DNA of 64,000 bases, from the NCBI RefSeq assembly GCF_000156175.1, contig NZ_GG692710.1, positions 3,428 through 67,427 on the forward strand. Direction: 5' to 3'. A program made the translations under genes and the position numbers. Shown here in pieces: positions 16,786-25,139 of the stretch. The notes below the pieces were generated by a model that had not been told where the DNA came from, made no database searches, and worked only from the letters and a program-made list of their open reading frames with translations. Source of the stretch: Collinsella intestinalis DSM 13280 (GTDB taxonomy: Bacteria; Actinomycetota; Coriobacteriia; Coriobacteriales; Coriobacteriaceae). Within the stretch, counting starts at the first letter, position 1, and every line of letters begins with the position of its first letter.

Positions 16786-17913
16786 TCACCGCTTGGGGAG
16801 TCGTTTGAGTTGATCGAGGACTTTGTCGCGCTTCTCCCTGTGCCTCTTTGCGTCTTCAGTTGCTTTCTCGATGCCTTTTTCGAGCTCGTCCTTTTGTGCT
16901 TTTAGCGCTCCATTACCGAACAACTTGAAGCCAGGGAGTGAATCGAGCTCGTCCGCAAGACGTTTTGCTTCTCGGTCGTATGCGTTTGCCTCATTGGCAT
17001 ACTTCTCGGCTTTCTCATCCACAATTGCCTTGAGATCGGGGTTGGCTTCCCAGTAGGTTGCTATCACCTGCTTGATCGCGCTTCTGAAGGCGCCGGCGAT
17101 GAGTCCCGCTGCATCCGGGTGTTCGGCCTTCAGCTTCTCCTTGCACTCCTCGAGTTCAGCAGCGGAATTGATGCGGCCCTCCCTAGTCTCGTTGATTATC
17201 CATTTTTGGACCTCGCTTCTATGGCGATCGTAGTCCTCGGCCTCCTGTTTGCGCGTCCGTACGCACAGTGGAGTCATGCAGGGTATTTCGCCAATAAAAG
17301 GTTCTCCGCATGTGGGGCAAGTCACTTTGCGGCCGGCTTGGCGCAGGGAATCAAGATAATCCTTGATGGCGGGTTCTGGTTCATAGGAGTATTCAACCTG
17401 TTTGCCGATGGATTGGGAGATCGCCGTGATTCCGGCACCCCTGAAGTTGAGGGGCCAGATGTACGACTCGTTGTAACGGCAGTCATCGAAGGTGAAGACG
17501 GTGGTCCCCTCATCGCTGCCGTTCCTTAGCTCGAATGATAGGATGCGTGAGCCAAAGCATCCGCTTTTTCCACCGTGGGCAAGCTCTCTGTCGCTCAAAA
17601 TCACGTTTCGTATGGTGGAGGGATACAGGGAAGAGTTCAGTGCAATGATTTCAACGACGTCGTCCGGCAGCGTTGTGGGAATGAGGTTCGTTGTGATTTG
17701 GACTTCCAATTTCGTAGTCAAGCCATCTGGGAGCCAGGTATCAAGGACGCCCCCCATTTGAAAGCTCGAAGCATCTCTCAGGTATTTTTCATGATCATCT
17801 CCATCGCGAGAGGTGTACCGGAGCGAAACAACATCGAGTGCCGGCGTGGTTGCGAAATAGTCCAGCGCCGCCTGAAGCAATTCGCGGAGGGGGAGATCGA
17901 TGGCGACTTTCAT
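16786..17913 (-). CDS. Unknown protein with zinc-finger-like motif and C-terminal coiled coil
   Basis: A 375-residue protein that I do not recognise. The first 190 residues look like a mixed alpha/beta globular domain. A cysteine cluster follows at about 198-217 (CPTCGEPF...C-x4-C, spacing C-x2-C-x10-C-x4-C) that could bind zinc. Residues 225-375 are highly charged and helical, with two heptad-like stretches (KAEKYANEANAYDREAKRLA and KGIEKATEDAKRHREKRDK). There is no signal peptide and no membrane segment. It sits between a zinc-ribbon protein and a DUF1413-like protein, with 4-bp gaps on both sides, so the three are probably made together. The shared cysteine motifs suggest a zinc-dependent assembly. 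A defence or stress role would be a guess. Confidence 0.7.
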   Translation of the reverse strand: MKVAIDLPLRELLQAALDYFATTPALDVVSLRYTSRDGDDHEKYLRDASSFQMGGVLDTWLPDGLTTKLEVQITTNLIPTTLPDDVVEIIALNSSLYPSTIRNVILSDRELAHGGKSGCFGSRILSFELRNGSDEGTTVFTFDDCRYNESYIWPLNFRGAGITAISQSIGKQVEYSYEPEPAIKDYLDSLRQAGRKVTCPTCGEPFIGEIPCMTPLCVRTRKQEAEDYDRHRSEVQKWIINETREGRINSAAELEECKEKLKAEHPDAAGLIAGAFRSAIKQVIATYWEANPDLKAIVDEKAEKYANEANAYDREAKRLADELDSLPGFKLFGNGALKAQKDELEKGIEKATEDAKRHREKRDKVLDQLKRLPKR

Positions 17914-17917
17914 CTTC

Positions 17918-18133
17918 TTACCTCACATCGTAGGAGCGCGAGAAACCGCACTTGCCGCAATAGTAGGTGGACTTCTTCTTTCCTAAGGCTCCAGCGGCGA
18001 GGCCGAGTGGGCCAAAGGCGACGGCGCCAACCGCTGCCTTTCCAGCACTGAAGCCTTGCTTGTCGGAGCCGACATATTTCCAGTCATACATCTCGCCGCA
18101 GACTGGGCATTTGATGGGCGCGTATTCTTTCAT
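17918..18133 (-). CDS. Small zinc-ribbon protein with a glycine-rich hydrophobic middle
   Basis: A 71-residue protein. CPVCGEMYDWKY near the N-terminus and YYCGKCGFSRSYD near the C-terminus make a split zinc ribbon (CxxC...CxxC). Between them lies FSAGKAAVGAVAFGPLGLAAGALG, a Gly/Ala-rich hydrophobic hairpin like those seen in small phage and plasmid zinc-ribbon proteins. AAAGGAGCGTCC precedes the ATG at 18133. It is the first gene of the operon, and its promoter carries a homopolymeric tract (18170-18197). Function unknown. Confidence 0.72.
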   Translation of the reverse strand: MKEYAPIKCPVCGEMYDWKYVGSDKQGFSAGKAAVGAVAFGPLGLAAGALGKKKSTYYCGKCGFSRSYDVR

Positions 18134-18169
18134 GGACGCTCCTTTGCACGTGGATGGCTACATGGGGTC

Positions 18170-18197
18170 AAAGTACCTCGGGGGGGGGGATTGTCAA
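18170..18197 (-). promoter_or_regulatory. Promoter with a ten-base homopolymer in its spacer
   Basis: On the minus strand, a perfect TTGACA (18192-18197) and TACTTT (18170-18175) are separated by 16 bp. Ten of those are consecutive C residues (G on the plus strand, 18180-18189). Slippage in the tract would change the -35/-10 spacing, a classic arrangement for on/off switching. It drives the zinc-ribbon operon. Confidence 0.7.
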
Positions 18198-18536
18198 CGG
18201 CCATTCATGCGGGCCTGGGGCGTGTGCCGCTCATTCGGGCTCGCGTTTTGATGCCCGAGTGATGCTTGCGGCAACAATGGGTGTGGCCGTGTTGGTCTGA
18301 AAGTATGCGGCAAGGGGGGGACGGTGCCAGTGCCCATGAAGGTCATAATTGCGCAATTGCGTCGCATCGCGAAATTCGATGCAGAGGTCTGCGCGAGATA
18401 TGGGGGCTTATCGGCGAAGGTGAATCGAACACGCTGTGAACCTTTGCGTGAGGCATGTGCGCACATGCGTTCTGTCCGCGCACTCGGTTAGAATCGATAC
18501 CGTTCGAAAGGACCCCGTTCCGACGTGCATCTCAAG
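18198..18536. other. Gene-free stretch before dnaE
   Basis: I see no convincing ORF, repeat or RNA in this interval. It separates the divergently transcribed accessory operon and dnaE. The short palindrome AATTGCGCAATT at 18346-18357 is the only local structure. Confidence 0.5.
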
Positions 18537-18567
18537 CCTCAATTTAGGGACAGTCCCTAAATTGAGG
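18537..18567. repeat. Dispersed palindromic element, perfect copy
   Basis: CCTCAATTTAGGGAC and its exact reverse complement flank a single A: a 31-bp perfect palindrome about 55 bp upstream of the dnaE start. It shares its arms with the imperfect copy at 3726-3758. It could be an operator or a mobile palindromic repeat. Confidence 0.75.
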
Positions 18568-18622
18568 TTTTGGGCGGAGCGGGGTTGCGTATTCTTAGCA
18601 CATCACATTGGAGATCCAGCAC

Positions 18623-21600
18623 ATGGCATTCGTTCACCTGCACAACCACACCGTCTATTCCATGCTGGACGGCGCGACGCGCATCAAGGACATGGTGTCG
18701 CGCGCCGTCGAGCTGGGCATGCCCGCCGTGGCCATTACCGACCACGGCTACATGTACGGTGTCCCCGAGCTCGGCCTCGCCTGCGACGCCGTGAACCACG
18801 GCACGCCCGAGTACAAGGTCTGGAGCCACGACAAGTCCTTCTTGGAGAAGGGCCGTCGCGACGAGCTCGAGTGCCCCGATCAAGAGTCCGATCCGCGCGG
18901 TTACGAGCAGCACATGAAGGACCTCGCGATGTGGGACGAGAAGGGCAATATCGACGAGCTCAAGCCGCCGCTGGTCATCAAGCCCATCTTCGGTTGCGAG
19001 GTGTATTTCACCCCCGACGAGACCCTTGCGCGCGACCGCAAGCCCGAGCTCTACCACATGGTGCTCTTCGCCCAGAACGAGAAGGGCTACGTCAACCTCA
19101 TGCAGACGGTCTCCGAGGCCGCCGTGCAGGGCTTTTACTACAAGCCGCGCGTGACGCTGGACAACCTGCGCCGTCATCGCGAGGGCCTCATCGCCAGCTC
19201 CGCGTGCATCGCCGGCATCATCCCCAAGTGCATCGACCGCGGTGAGATGGCGACCGCCATCGAGTGGGCTGAGACCTTCCGCGACACGTTCGAGCCGGGC
19301 AATTTCTACATCGAGATCCAGGAGCACGGCATCACGACCGACTCCGGCATCACCGACGAGGAGCTTTCCCGTACCCTCATCCAAATCGCCGAGCAGGTGG
19401 GCGTCAAGGTCATCGCAACCAACGATTTCCACTACCTCACGCGCGAGGACGCGCCGGTCCAGGACGTCGTCATGTGTATCGGCACGAACTCCAAGATCGA
19501 CGACCCGAACCGCATCCGCATGGAGGGTTCGGAGTTCTACATGAAGACCGAGGAGGAGATGCGGGCTCTGTTCCCGTATTGCCCCGAGGCCTGCGACAAC
19601 ACCGTCGAGATCGCCGAGAAGTGCAACGTCGAGCTCGACTGGGACAGCATCATCCTGCCGAACTATCCTCTGCTCGACCCGGGCGAGACCCATGAGAGCC
19701 AGTTCCGTCGCGAGTGCGAGGAAGGCCTCGCCAAGCGCTACGGCGATGATTGGGACGGGCGTGAGATCGGCGGCGTCGACATCCGCGAGCGTTTCGAGTT
19801 CGAGTACAAGGTCATCTGCGACAAGGGCTTCGCCGCGTACTTCCTCATCGTCGCCGAGTACGTCCGCTGGGCCAAGCAAAACGGCATCGGCGTCGGCCCG
19901 GGCCGTGGCTCGGCTGCGGGCGCCTTGGTCGCCTACGCCATGGACATCACCACCTTCGACCCGCTATCGAACGGCCTCATGTTCGAGAGGTTCCTCTCTC
20001 CCGAACGTACCGAGATGCCCGATATCGATATGGACTTCGACGATGAGCGGCGCCTCGAGGTCATCGAGCATGTTCGACAGCTCTATGGCCCCGAGAAGGT
20101 CACCCACGTCATCACCTACTCCACCATCAAGGCCAAGCAGGCCATCAACGATGCTGCCCGTGTGCTGGACTATCCCGTCTACATGGGCCAGCGCCTGTCC
20201 AAGATGGTCTCCGCCGACCCGGGCGTGAAGCTCAAGCAGGTGCTCGAGAAGCAGCCGGGCAAGGAGGACCTGTACAGCCCCGATTTCGTCGAGGCGTATC
20301 AAAAGGACGAGGACGCCCGCCGCATCATCGACACGGCGCTGTCCATCGAGGGCCTCACGCGCGGCGAGGGCGTGCACGCCTGCGCCGTGCTCATCTGCCG
20401 CGATGCGGTCAACGAGCACGTGCCCACCAAGCTCGATACCAAGGGCGGCGTCGAGATCACCCAGTACGAAGGCCACACGGTCGCCGACATGGGCCTGCTC
20501 AAGATGGACTTCCTGGGCCTGCGCACCCTCACGGTCATTTCCAAGGCCAAGGCCAACATCAAGAAGAGCTTCGGCATCGATATCGACGTCGACGCCATCC
20601 CCTTCGACGACCCCAAGATCTTCGAGCTCATGAGCTCCGGCCGTACCGCCGGCGTGTTCCAGGTCGAGTCCGCCGGCATGACGGCCACGATCAAGAACAT
20701 GAAGCCCACCGAGTACAAGCACGTCGTCGCTCTGATCGCTCTCTACCGCCCGGGACCCTTGGGCGCCGGCATGGTCACGAGCTACATCAACCGCATGAAC
20801 GGCAAGGAGCCCGCGGTCTCCTACGATCCGCGCCTCGACGGCATCCTGGGCGAGACCTACGGCACCATGGTCTACCAGGAGCAGGTTATGCTCATCTCGG
20901 TCGAGATGTGCGGCTTCTCCAAGGGCGAGTCGGATTCGCGCATCCGCAAGCCCGTGGCCAAGAAGAAGATCAAGATGCTCACCGACCAGGTCTTCAAGTG
21001 GTCTGACGGCGAGGATGAGACGATCTACGACCACTGGATGAACGGAGCGGAGAAGAACGGGTACAAGCGCTCGGTCGCCCAGAAGATCTGGGACGACGTT
21101 CTCGAGTTCGCATCCTACGCGTTCAACAAGTCCCACTCCGCCGGCTATGCGATCCTGGTCATGCAGACCGCCTGGCTCAAGGCCCATTATCCCAACGAGT
21201 ACATGGCGGCCGTGCTTACCTCCTACACGGGCAAGACCGACAAGATCGTGCACTACGTCTCCGCTTGCCGTCACGACGGTATCGCCGTCCTGCCTCCGGA
21301 TATCAACGAGTCCGGCACCGAGTTCACGGCGACCCCGGAGGGCGTGCGCTTCGGCCTGGCCGGCATCCGCGGCGTGGGCGAGGGCGTTACCCAGGCGATC
21401 ATCGAGGAGCGCGAGAAGGGCGGCCCCTTCAAGAACCTGCACGACTTCGTCGAACGCGTGGATTCGAGCCAGGCCAACCGTCGCGTCATCGAGGCACTCA
21501 TCAAGGGCGGGGCCTTCGACTCGACGGGTTATCCGCGTCGTCAGCTCATGCACTTCGTCGACCGCGACAATCCCGAGAACATCATCGATGCCGCCGTGAA

Positions 21601-22426
21601 GCGCCAAAAGGACCGCGCCGCCGGCCAGACCTCGCTGTTCGACGTGTTCGGCGATGTCGAGGGCTCCGGTTTCGAGGTCATCGTCCCCGAGCCCGACGGG
21701 CAGGAGTGGGATCGACACATGAAGCTCTCCTTCGAGAAGGAGGTGCTGGGCATCTACGTCTCCGATCACCCCCTGCGCCCGTATGAGTACGCACTCGCCA
21801 AGGCCCGTGAGTTCACACTGTCCCAGATCGACACCGGCTTCGAGACCATGGGTCCCACCGGTAACGCGGTGAACCAGGAGATTCCCGAGGGCAAGCCCTA
21901 TTGGTGGGCCGGCATGGTCTCGGGCGTCGGCAAGCGCGTCACCAAGAACGGCGACCCCATGGCCATCGTGCAACTCGAGGACATGGAGGGCGAGGCGACG
22001 GTCGTCGTGTTCCCCAAGACATACAAGCAGTGCGAGGGCTACCTGTACGGCGAGGTCGACCCCGAGACGGGCGCGCAGCTCTCCGATGCCTTCATCCGCG
22101 TCAAGGGCAAGCTCGAACGCTCCGACCGCGGCGACCAGATCATCGCCCAGGAAATCGAGCCGCTCGTGCTGAGCGAGGAGAGCAATCGTCCCAAGGTCTT
22201 CGAGATCATGGTCCCGAGCTCGCGCTTCTCGCAGTCCAACATGGCGCGCTTGGCGACGGTCCTGAACACCAACCCCGGTGGCGACCGCGTGGAGCTGTTC
22301 ATCGAGCAGGCGGACGGCCAGACCATGCGTGCCGAGATCCCCACACGCGTCAACGCCCGCTCGATTCCATTGATCGCCGAGGTCAAGGGCATTGTGGGCA
22401 ATAAGGGTCGCGTGACGGTGATCTAG
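18623..22426 (+). CDS. dnaE: DNA polymerase III subunit alpha
   Basis: The 1267-residue replicative polymerase. The N-terminal PHP domain starts FVHLHNHTVYSMLDG and has TDHGYMYG. The palm contains VGPGRGSAAGALVAYAMDI and PDIDMDFDD with the catalytic aspartates, and GRTAGVFQVESAGM follows. Helix-hairpin-helix and OB-fold regions are at the C-terminus (KNGDPMAIVQLEDMEG). The length is slightly above E. coli DnaE. The ATG at 18623 follows GGAGATCCAGC; an in-frame TTG at 18608 has no ribosome binding site. It is a single gene, preceded by a palindromic repeat and followed by the superoxide reductase gene. Confidence 0.97.
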   Translation: MAFVHLHNHTVYSMLDGATRIKDMVSRAVELGMPAVAITDHGYMYGVPELGLACDAVNHGTPEYKVWSHDKSFLEKGRRDELECPDQESDPRGYEQHMKDLAMWDEKGNIDELKPPLVIKPIFGCEVYFTPDETLARDRKPELYHMVLFAQNEKGYVNLMQTVSEAAVQGFYYKPRVTLDNLRRHREGLIASSACIAGIIPKCIDRGEMATAIEWAETFRDTFEPGNFYIEIQEHGITTDSGITDEELSRTLIQIAEQVGVKVIATNDFHYLTREDAPVQDVVMCIGTNSKIDDPNRIRMEGSEFYMKTEEEMRALFPYCPEACDNTVEIAEKCNVELDWDSIILPNYPLLDPGETHESQFRRECEEGLAKRYGDDWDGREIGGVDIRERFEFEYKVICDKGFAAYFLIVAEYVRWAKQNGIGVGPGRGSAAGALVAYAMDITTFDPLSNGLMFERFLSPERTEMPDIDMDFDDERRLEVIEHVRQLYGPEKVTHVITYSTIKAKQAINDAARVLDYPVYMGQRLSKMVSADPGVKLKQVLEKQPGKEDLYSPDFVEAYQKDEDARRIIDTALSIEGLTRGEGVHACAVLICRDAVNEHVPTKLDTKGGVEITQYEGHTVADMGLLKMDFLGLRTLTVISKAKANIKKSFGIDIDVDAIPFDDPKIFELMSSGRTAGVFQVESAGMTATIKNMKPTEYKHVVALIALYRPGPLGAGMVTSYINRMNGKEPAVSYDPRLDGILGETYGTMVYQEQVMLISVEMCGFSKGESDSRIRKPVAKKKIKMLTDQVFKWSDGEDETIYDHWMNGAEKNGYKRSVAQKIWDDVLEFASYAFNKSHSAGYAILVMQTAWLKAHYPNEYMAAVLTSYTGKTDKIVHYVSACRHDGIAVLPPDINESGTEFTATPEGVRFGLAGIRGVGEGVTQAIIEEREKGGPFKNLHDFVERVDSSQANRRVIEALIKGGAFDSTGYPRRQLMHFVDRDNPENIIDAAVKRQKDRAAGQTSLFDVFGDVEGSGFEVIVPEPDGQEWDRHMKLSFEKEVLGIYVSDHPLRPYEYALAKAREFTLSQIDTGFETMGPTGNAVNQEIPEGKPYWWAGMVSGVGKRVTKNGDPMAIVQLEDMEGEATVVVFPKTYKQCEGYLYGEVDPETGAQLSDAFIRVKGKLERSDRGDQIIAQEIEPLVLSEESNRPKVFEIMVPSSRFSQSNMARLATVLNTNPGGDRVELFIEQADGQTMRAEIPTRVNARSIPLIAEVKGIVGNKGRVTVI

Positions 22427-22548
22427 CCTCGCCGGCCCGAAGTCGGGGAATGTGTACCGTGGACGCGCGTCTCGTGTAAGATGCGCGTCCATTCGGGCAT
22501 ACTAGGAAATAGTTGCATCTGCAGCGAAGTCTGAAAGGATTGATACAT

Positions 22549-22914
22549 ATGGCTACGTTTTTCAAGAATGACGAGACGGGCAAGTTCCTCGCCGCTGTCG
22601 ACGCCGACATGTTCGCCCCGGCCGGCTACACCGAGGTTGCCGCCAACTCCGTCGACGCCGCCGTCGAGAAGCACGTTCCCGTCGTCGAGCTCCAGCGCGA
22701 GGGCCACGTCCTGAACGTTACCGTGGGCGAGGTCGAGCATCCTATGGAGGACGCCCACTACATCGAGTGGATCGCCCTCGAGGCCGCCGGCCGCCTGGAG
22801 ATCCATTACCTCAAACCCGGCCAGGCCCCGACCACGTTCTTCGCGGGCGGCGTCAAGACCGGCATCGTCTACGCCTACTGCAACCTCCATGGCCTGTGGA
22901 AGGCGGAGTTCTAA
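22549..22914 (+). CDS. Superoxide reductase (desulfoferrodoxin-type, vestigial N-domain)
   Basis: A 121-residue cytoplasmic enzyme that reduces superoxide to peroxide without making oxygen, typical of anaerobes. The catalytic iron ligands are all visible: His42 in EKHVP, His64 in EHPM, His70 in HYIEW, and Cys111 and His114 in CNLHGLW. Lys41 is the conserved active-site lysine. The first 38 residues align with the desulforedoxin-like domain of two-iron enzymes but contain no cysteine, so the second iron site is lost, as in class III enzymes such as that of Treponema. GAAAGGATTGATACAT precedes the ATG, and a strong terminator follows. Electrons must come from a separate rubredoxin-like donor. 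Confidence 0.94.
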   Translation: MATFFKNDETGKFLAAVDADMFAPAGYTEVAANSVDAAVEKHVPVVELQREGHVLNVTVGEVEHPMEDAHYIEWIALEAAGRLEIHYLKPGQAPTTFFAGGVKTGIVYAYCNLHGLWKAEF

Positions 22915-22966
22915 GATTCCGCCAAGGGCCGTGTGGCCCGTGCCTTGTGGTGCGAACGTATCTACG

Positions 22967-23009
22967 CGGGTGGCGAGGGGCGTAACGGCTCCTCGCCACC
23001 CGTTATTTG
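22967..23009 (+). terminator. Rho-independent terminator after the superoxide reductase gene
   Basis: CGGGTGGCGAGG (22967-22978) pairs with CCTCGCCACCCG (22991-23002), a perfect 12-bp stem, followed by TTATTTG. Confidence 0.85.
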
Positions 23010-23073
23010 CATCATCTCCCGACGTGACGGCTGTCGCATGGTGCAATGTGAGCAAGAAAGGTTGACCCCACCG

Positions 23074-25071
23074 ATGAGAATCGCCCTGGCCCAGATCGGC
23101 GCCCGCCTTGGAGATTTCGACGGCATCTGCTCTCGAGTCGAGCAGCAGGTGTACCTGGCACAAGATGCCGGGGCCGACCTTTTGTGCGTACCCGCGCCCC
23201 TGATGTGCGGTGTCACGCCGGGGGCACTGGTTGACTATCCGAACTACGAACATGACCTGCTGAGGGCCCTCGATCGGCTCGCGGCGATCTGCGATGCGGC
23301 CGGTGTGGCGTGCATCGTCCCCGCCGTGCTCTCCTTGGAGGTCGGCCAGCTGTTCGAGGCGTTTTTGCTGCGCCGCGGACGTGTGGTGCCGCTGCGTCTG
23401 ACCATGATCCGGCATCAGGAGGGCGTTCCCGTCTCACCGTGGTCACCGCCGGTGTTCGACATTGCGGGCACACGCATCGCGGTGACGTTCGACGCCCAGC
23501 GCGATCTTGCGTCCCTTCCCGGTGGTTGCGACCTGCTGCTGCATTTCCCCGTCAACGGTTTGGATGTGACGGATTGCGATTCTGCGGCGGCCGCCGCGCT
23601 TCCTACGGGTCAGATGACGGAGCGGGTCGCGCGTGCCGGGATTTGGATGGCATGCATGGCGCCTGTCGGCGGTTATGACGATGCAGTCTATACGGGTGGT
23701 TCCTATGTGCTGGACGACGGGGGACGTGTCGTGGCCCTTGCACCGTGTTTCGAGGAGTCCCTGCTGGTGCAGGATGTGGTGCGCGGGGTGCCCTGCGAGG
23801 CGGTTGAGGATCGCAAGATCCCGCACTTCGATCGCGGCACCTGGATGTGGAACGGCCTGCGCCTGCATCTGCGGGATTCGGTCGCAGCGCAGGGCGCCGG
23901 GCGCGTGCTCGTCGCCTTGGACGGTGGGCTGGCGAGCAGCCTGCTCGCATGTTTGGCCGTCGATGCCCTGGGGTCTCGGTCCGTCATCGCGCTGCATGTC
24001 GAGCATGATGGGGCATCCGATGGCACCTCTCAGGAGCTCCATGCCTTGCGCTCCCGCCTCGCGCGGGAGGTGGCCTCGCGTCTTCACATTCGCATGGTCG
24101 AGCGCGTCGCCCCCGATATTCGCCCGTTGTTGGATAGCGATGAGCCCGGCAACCCCGGCATCTCCGTCCCAACCGCACAGGCGCGCGTCGACGCTCTGAT
24201 GATGGAGGACGTCGCCCAAATCGAGCATGCAATGCCACTCAGCGCCCTCACCAAGACCGATTACGCGTTGCGCCCGCGGGTCGGCGCGCGTGCGAATGTG
24301 GCGACGCTCGCGCCTTTCGGCGATGTGTACCTGACGTCGTTGGAGTGGCTCGCTCGCGCGCGGAATCGCATTTCAGCGGTCCTTCCGGAGGAACTGCTCG
24401 GTCTCAACGCCGTCGCCGGCGATATGGCCGCCGTCCTGCGGGATGCGGTGTGTCAGCTCGGCGCCGACGGCGATATCGCCGTTCGAGCGCTTTCCTTGCT
24501 GCTCGCGCTCGATCCCTCTCAGATCGACGGTGCGCTCGAGGCGCATGTCGACCGCAATGCCGTTCTGGACGATCTGCCACTGTTCGCAAGCGATCCGGAG
24601 TCGGCGGCCCTCATCCTGATGATCGTCCGATCGGGAGAGACGTCGCGGCGCCTTCTGCCATCGTGCCCGATCGTGTCGTCCCGCTCATTTGTGGAGCGTG
24701 CCTGGCCGTCGATGCTCGGCTGGTCGGACATGGGCAGGCATGGGCAGGAGCGGCTTCGTGCGGCGGATTTGGCCGATGCGGAATTCCATCGTCTCGAGAA
24801 GCGCGGTGCCGCTCGCGCCGAACGTGCCCGGGGCGAGATCATGGACATGCTGGCCGACTTGCTCGGCATCACGCCGGAACAACGCCGCGAGCTCATGGGC
24901 GAGGAAGGGCTCGAGCGCATGGGCGAGCAGCTCAAGGATGCCGAGCAGTCCGTCCGGGAAGCGCTGGGGCGGATGGCCTCCGAGGGGCTCGGACCCGAGG
25001 CGTTCGGGCTCGGGTCGCAAGATGGAGACGCTGGTGCTTCCGGACGCGCGGGCTTCTTCTCCCTGAACTAA
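23074..25071 (+). CDS. Degenerate NadE-like protein (glutamine-dependent NAD+ synthetase fold)
   Basis: A 665-residue protein with the two-domain plan of glutaminase-linked NAD+ synthetase: an N-terminal nitrilase-like half (MRIALAQIGARLGDFDG, later GGSYVLDDGGRVVALAPCFEE) and an ammonia-ligase half. The catalytic residues look lost. The nitrilase glutamate position reads VPAPLMCG instead of FPE-LxG, the cysteine position reads VTFDAQRDL instead of xxCED, and the PP-loop SGGxDS reads LDGGLASS. The later NKSE motif reads TKTDYALR. The last 110 residues form a charged helical extension absent from standard NadE. Activity as an NAD+ synthetase is therefore doubtful; a regulatory or scaffolding role is possible. 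The ATG at 23074 is preferred, with AAAGG 12 bases upstream. It lies just before ruvCAB. Confidence 0.8.
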   Translation: MRIALAQIGARLGDFDGICSRVEQQVYLAQDAGADLLCVPAPLMCGVTPGALVDYPNYEHDLLRALDRLAAICDAAGVACIVPAVLSLEVGQLFEAFLLRRGRVVPLRLTMIRHQEGVPVSPWSPPVFDIAGTRIAVTFDAQRDLASLPGGCDLLLHFPVNGLDVTDCDSAAAAALPTGQMTERVARAGIWMACMAPVGGYDDAVYTGGSYVLDDGGRVVALAPCFEESLLVQDVVRGVPCEAVEDRKIPHFDRGTWMWNGLRLHLRDSVAAQGAGRVLVALDGGLASSLLACLAVDALGSRSVIALHVEHDGASDGTSQELHALRSRLAREVASRLHIRMVERVAPDIRPLLDSDEPGNPGISVPTAQARVDALMMEDVAQIEHAMPLSALTKTDYALRPRVGARANVATLAPFGDVYLTSLEWLARARNRISAVLPEELLGLNAVAGDMAAVLRDAVCQLGADGDIAVRALSLLLALDPSQIDGALEAHVDRNAVLDDLPLFASDPESAALILMIVRSGETSRRLLPSCPIVSSRSFVERAWPSMLGWSDMGRHGQERLRAADLADAEFHRLEKRGAARAERARGEIMDMLADLLGITPEQRRELMGEEGLERMGEQLKDAEQSVREALGRMASEGLGPEAFGLGSQDGDAGASGRAGFFSLN

Positions 25072-25101
25072 AATCGCTTCTCCTCCTGTCCGCATGCATG
25101 G

Positions 25102-25120
25102 TATAGTAGAACAAACGTTC
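25102..25120 (+). promoter_or_regulatory. ruvCAB promoter with SOS (LexA) box
   Basis: GAAC-AAAC-GTTC (25109-25120) followed by G fits the Gram-positive/actinobacterial LexA consensus GAACRNRYGTTY. It abuts an extended -10, TGGTATAGT (-10 hexamer 25102-25107), so LexA would block the ruv promoter. The site is 20 bp before the ruvC start. Confidence 0.8.
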
Positions 25121-25139
25121 GAGATATCAAGGAGACGGA

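Noticed and set aside
19964-22492. 842-codon open frame opposite dnaE
   Set aside because: Antisense shadow of dnaE with no motifs.
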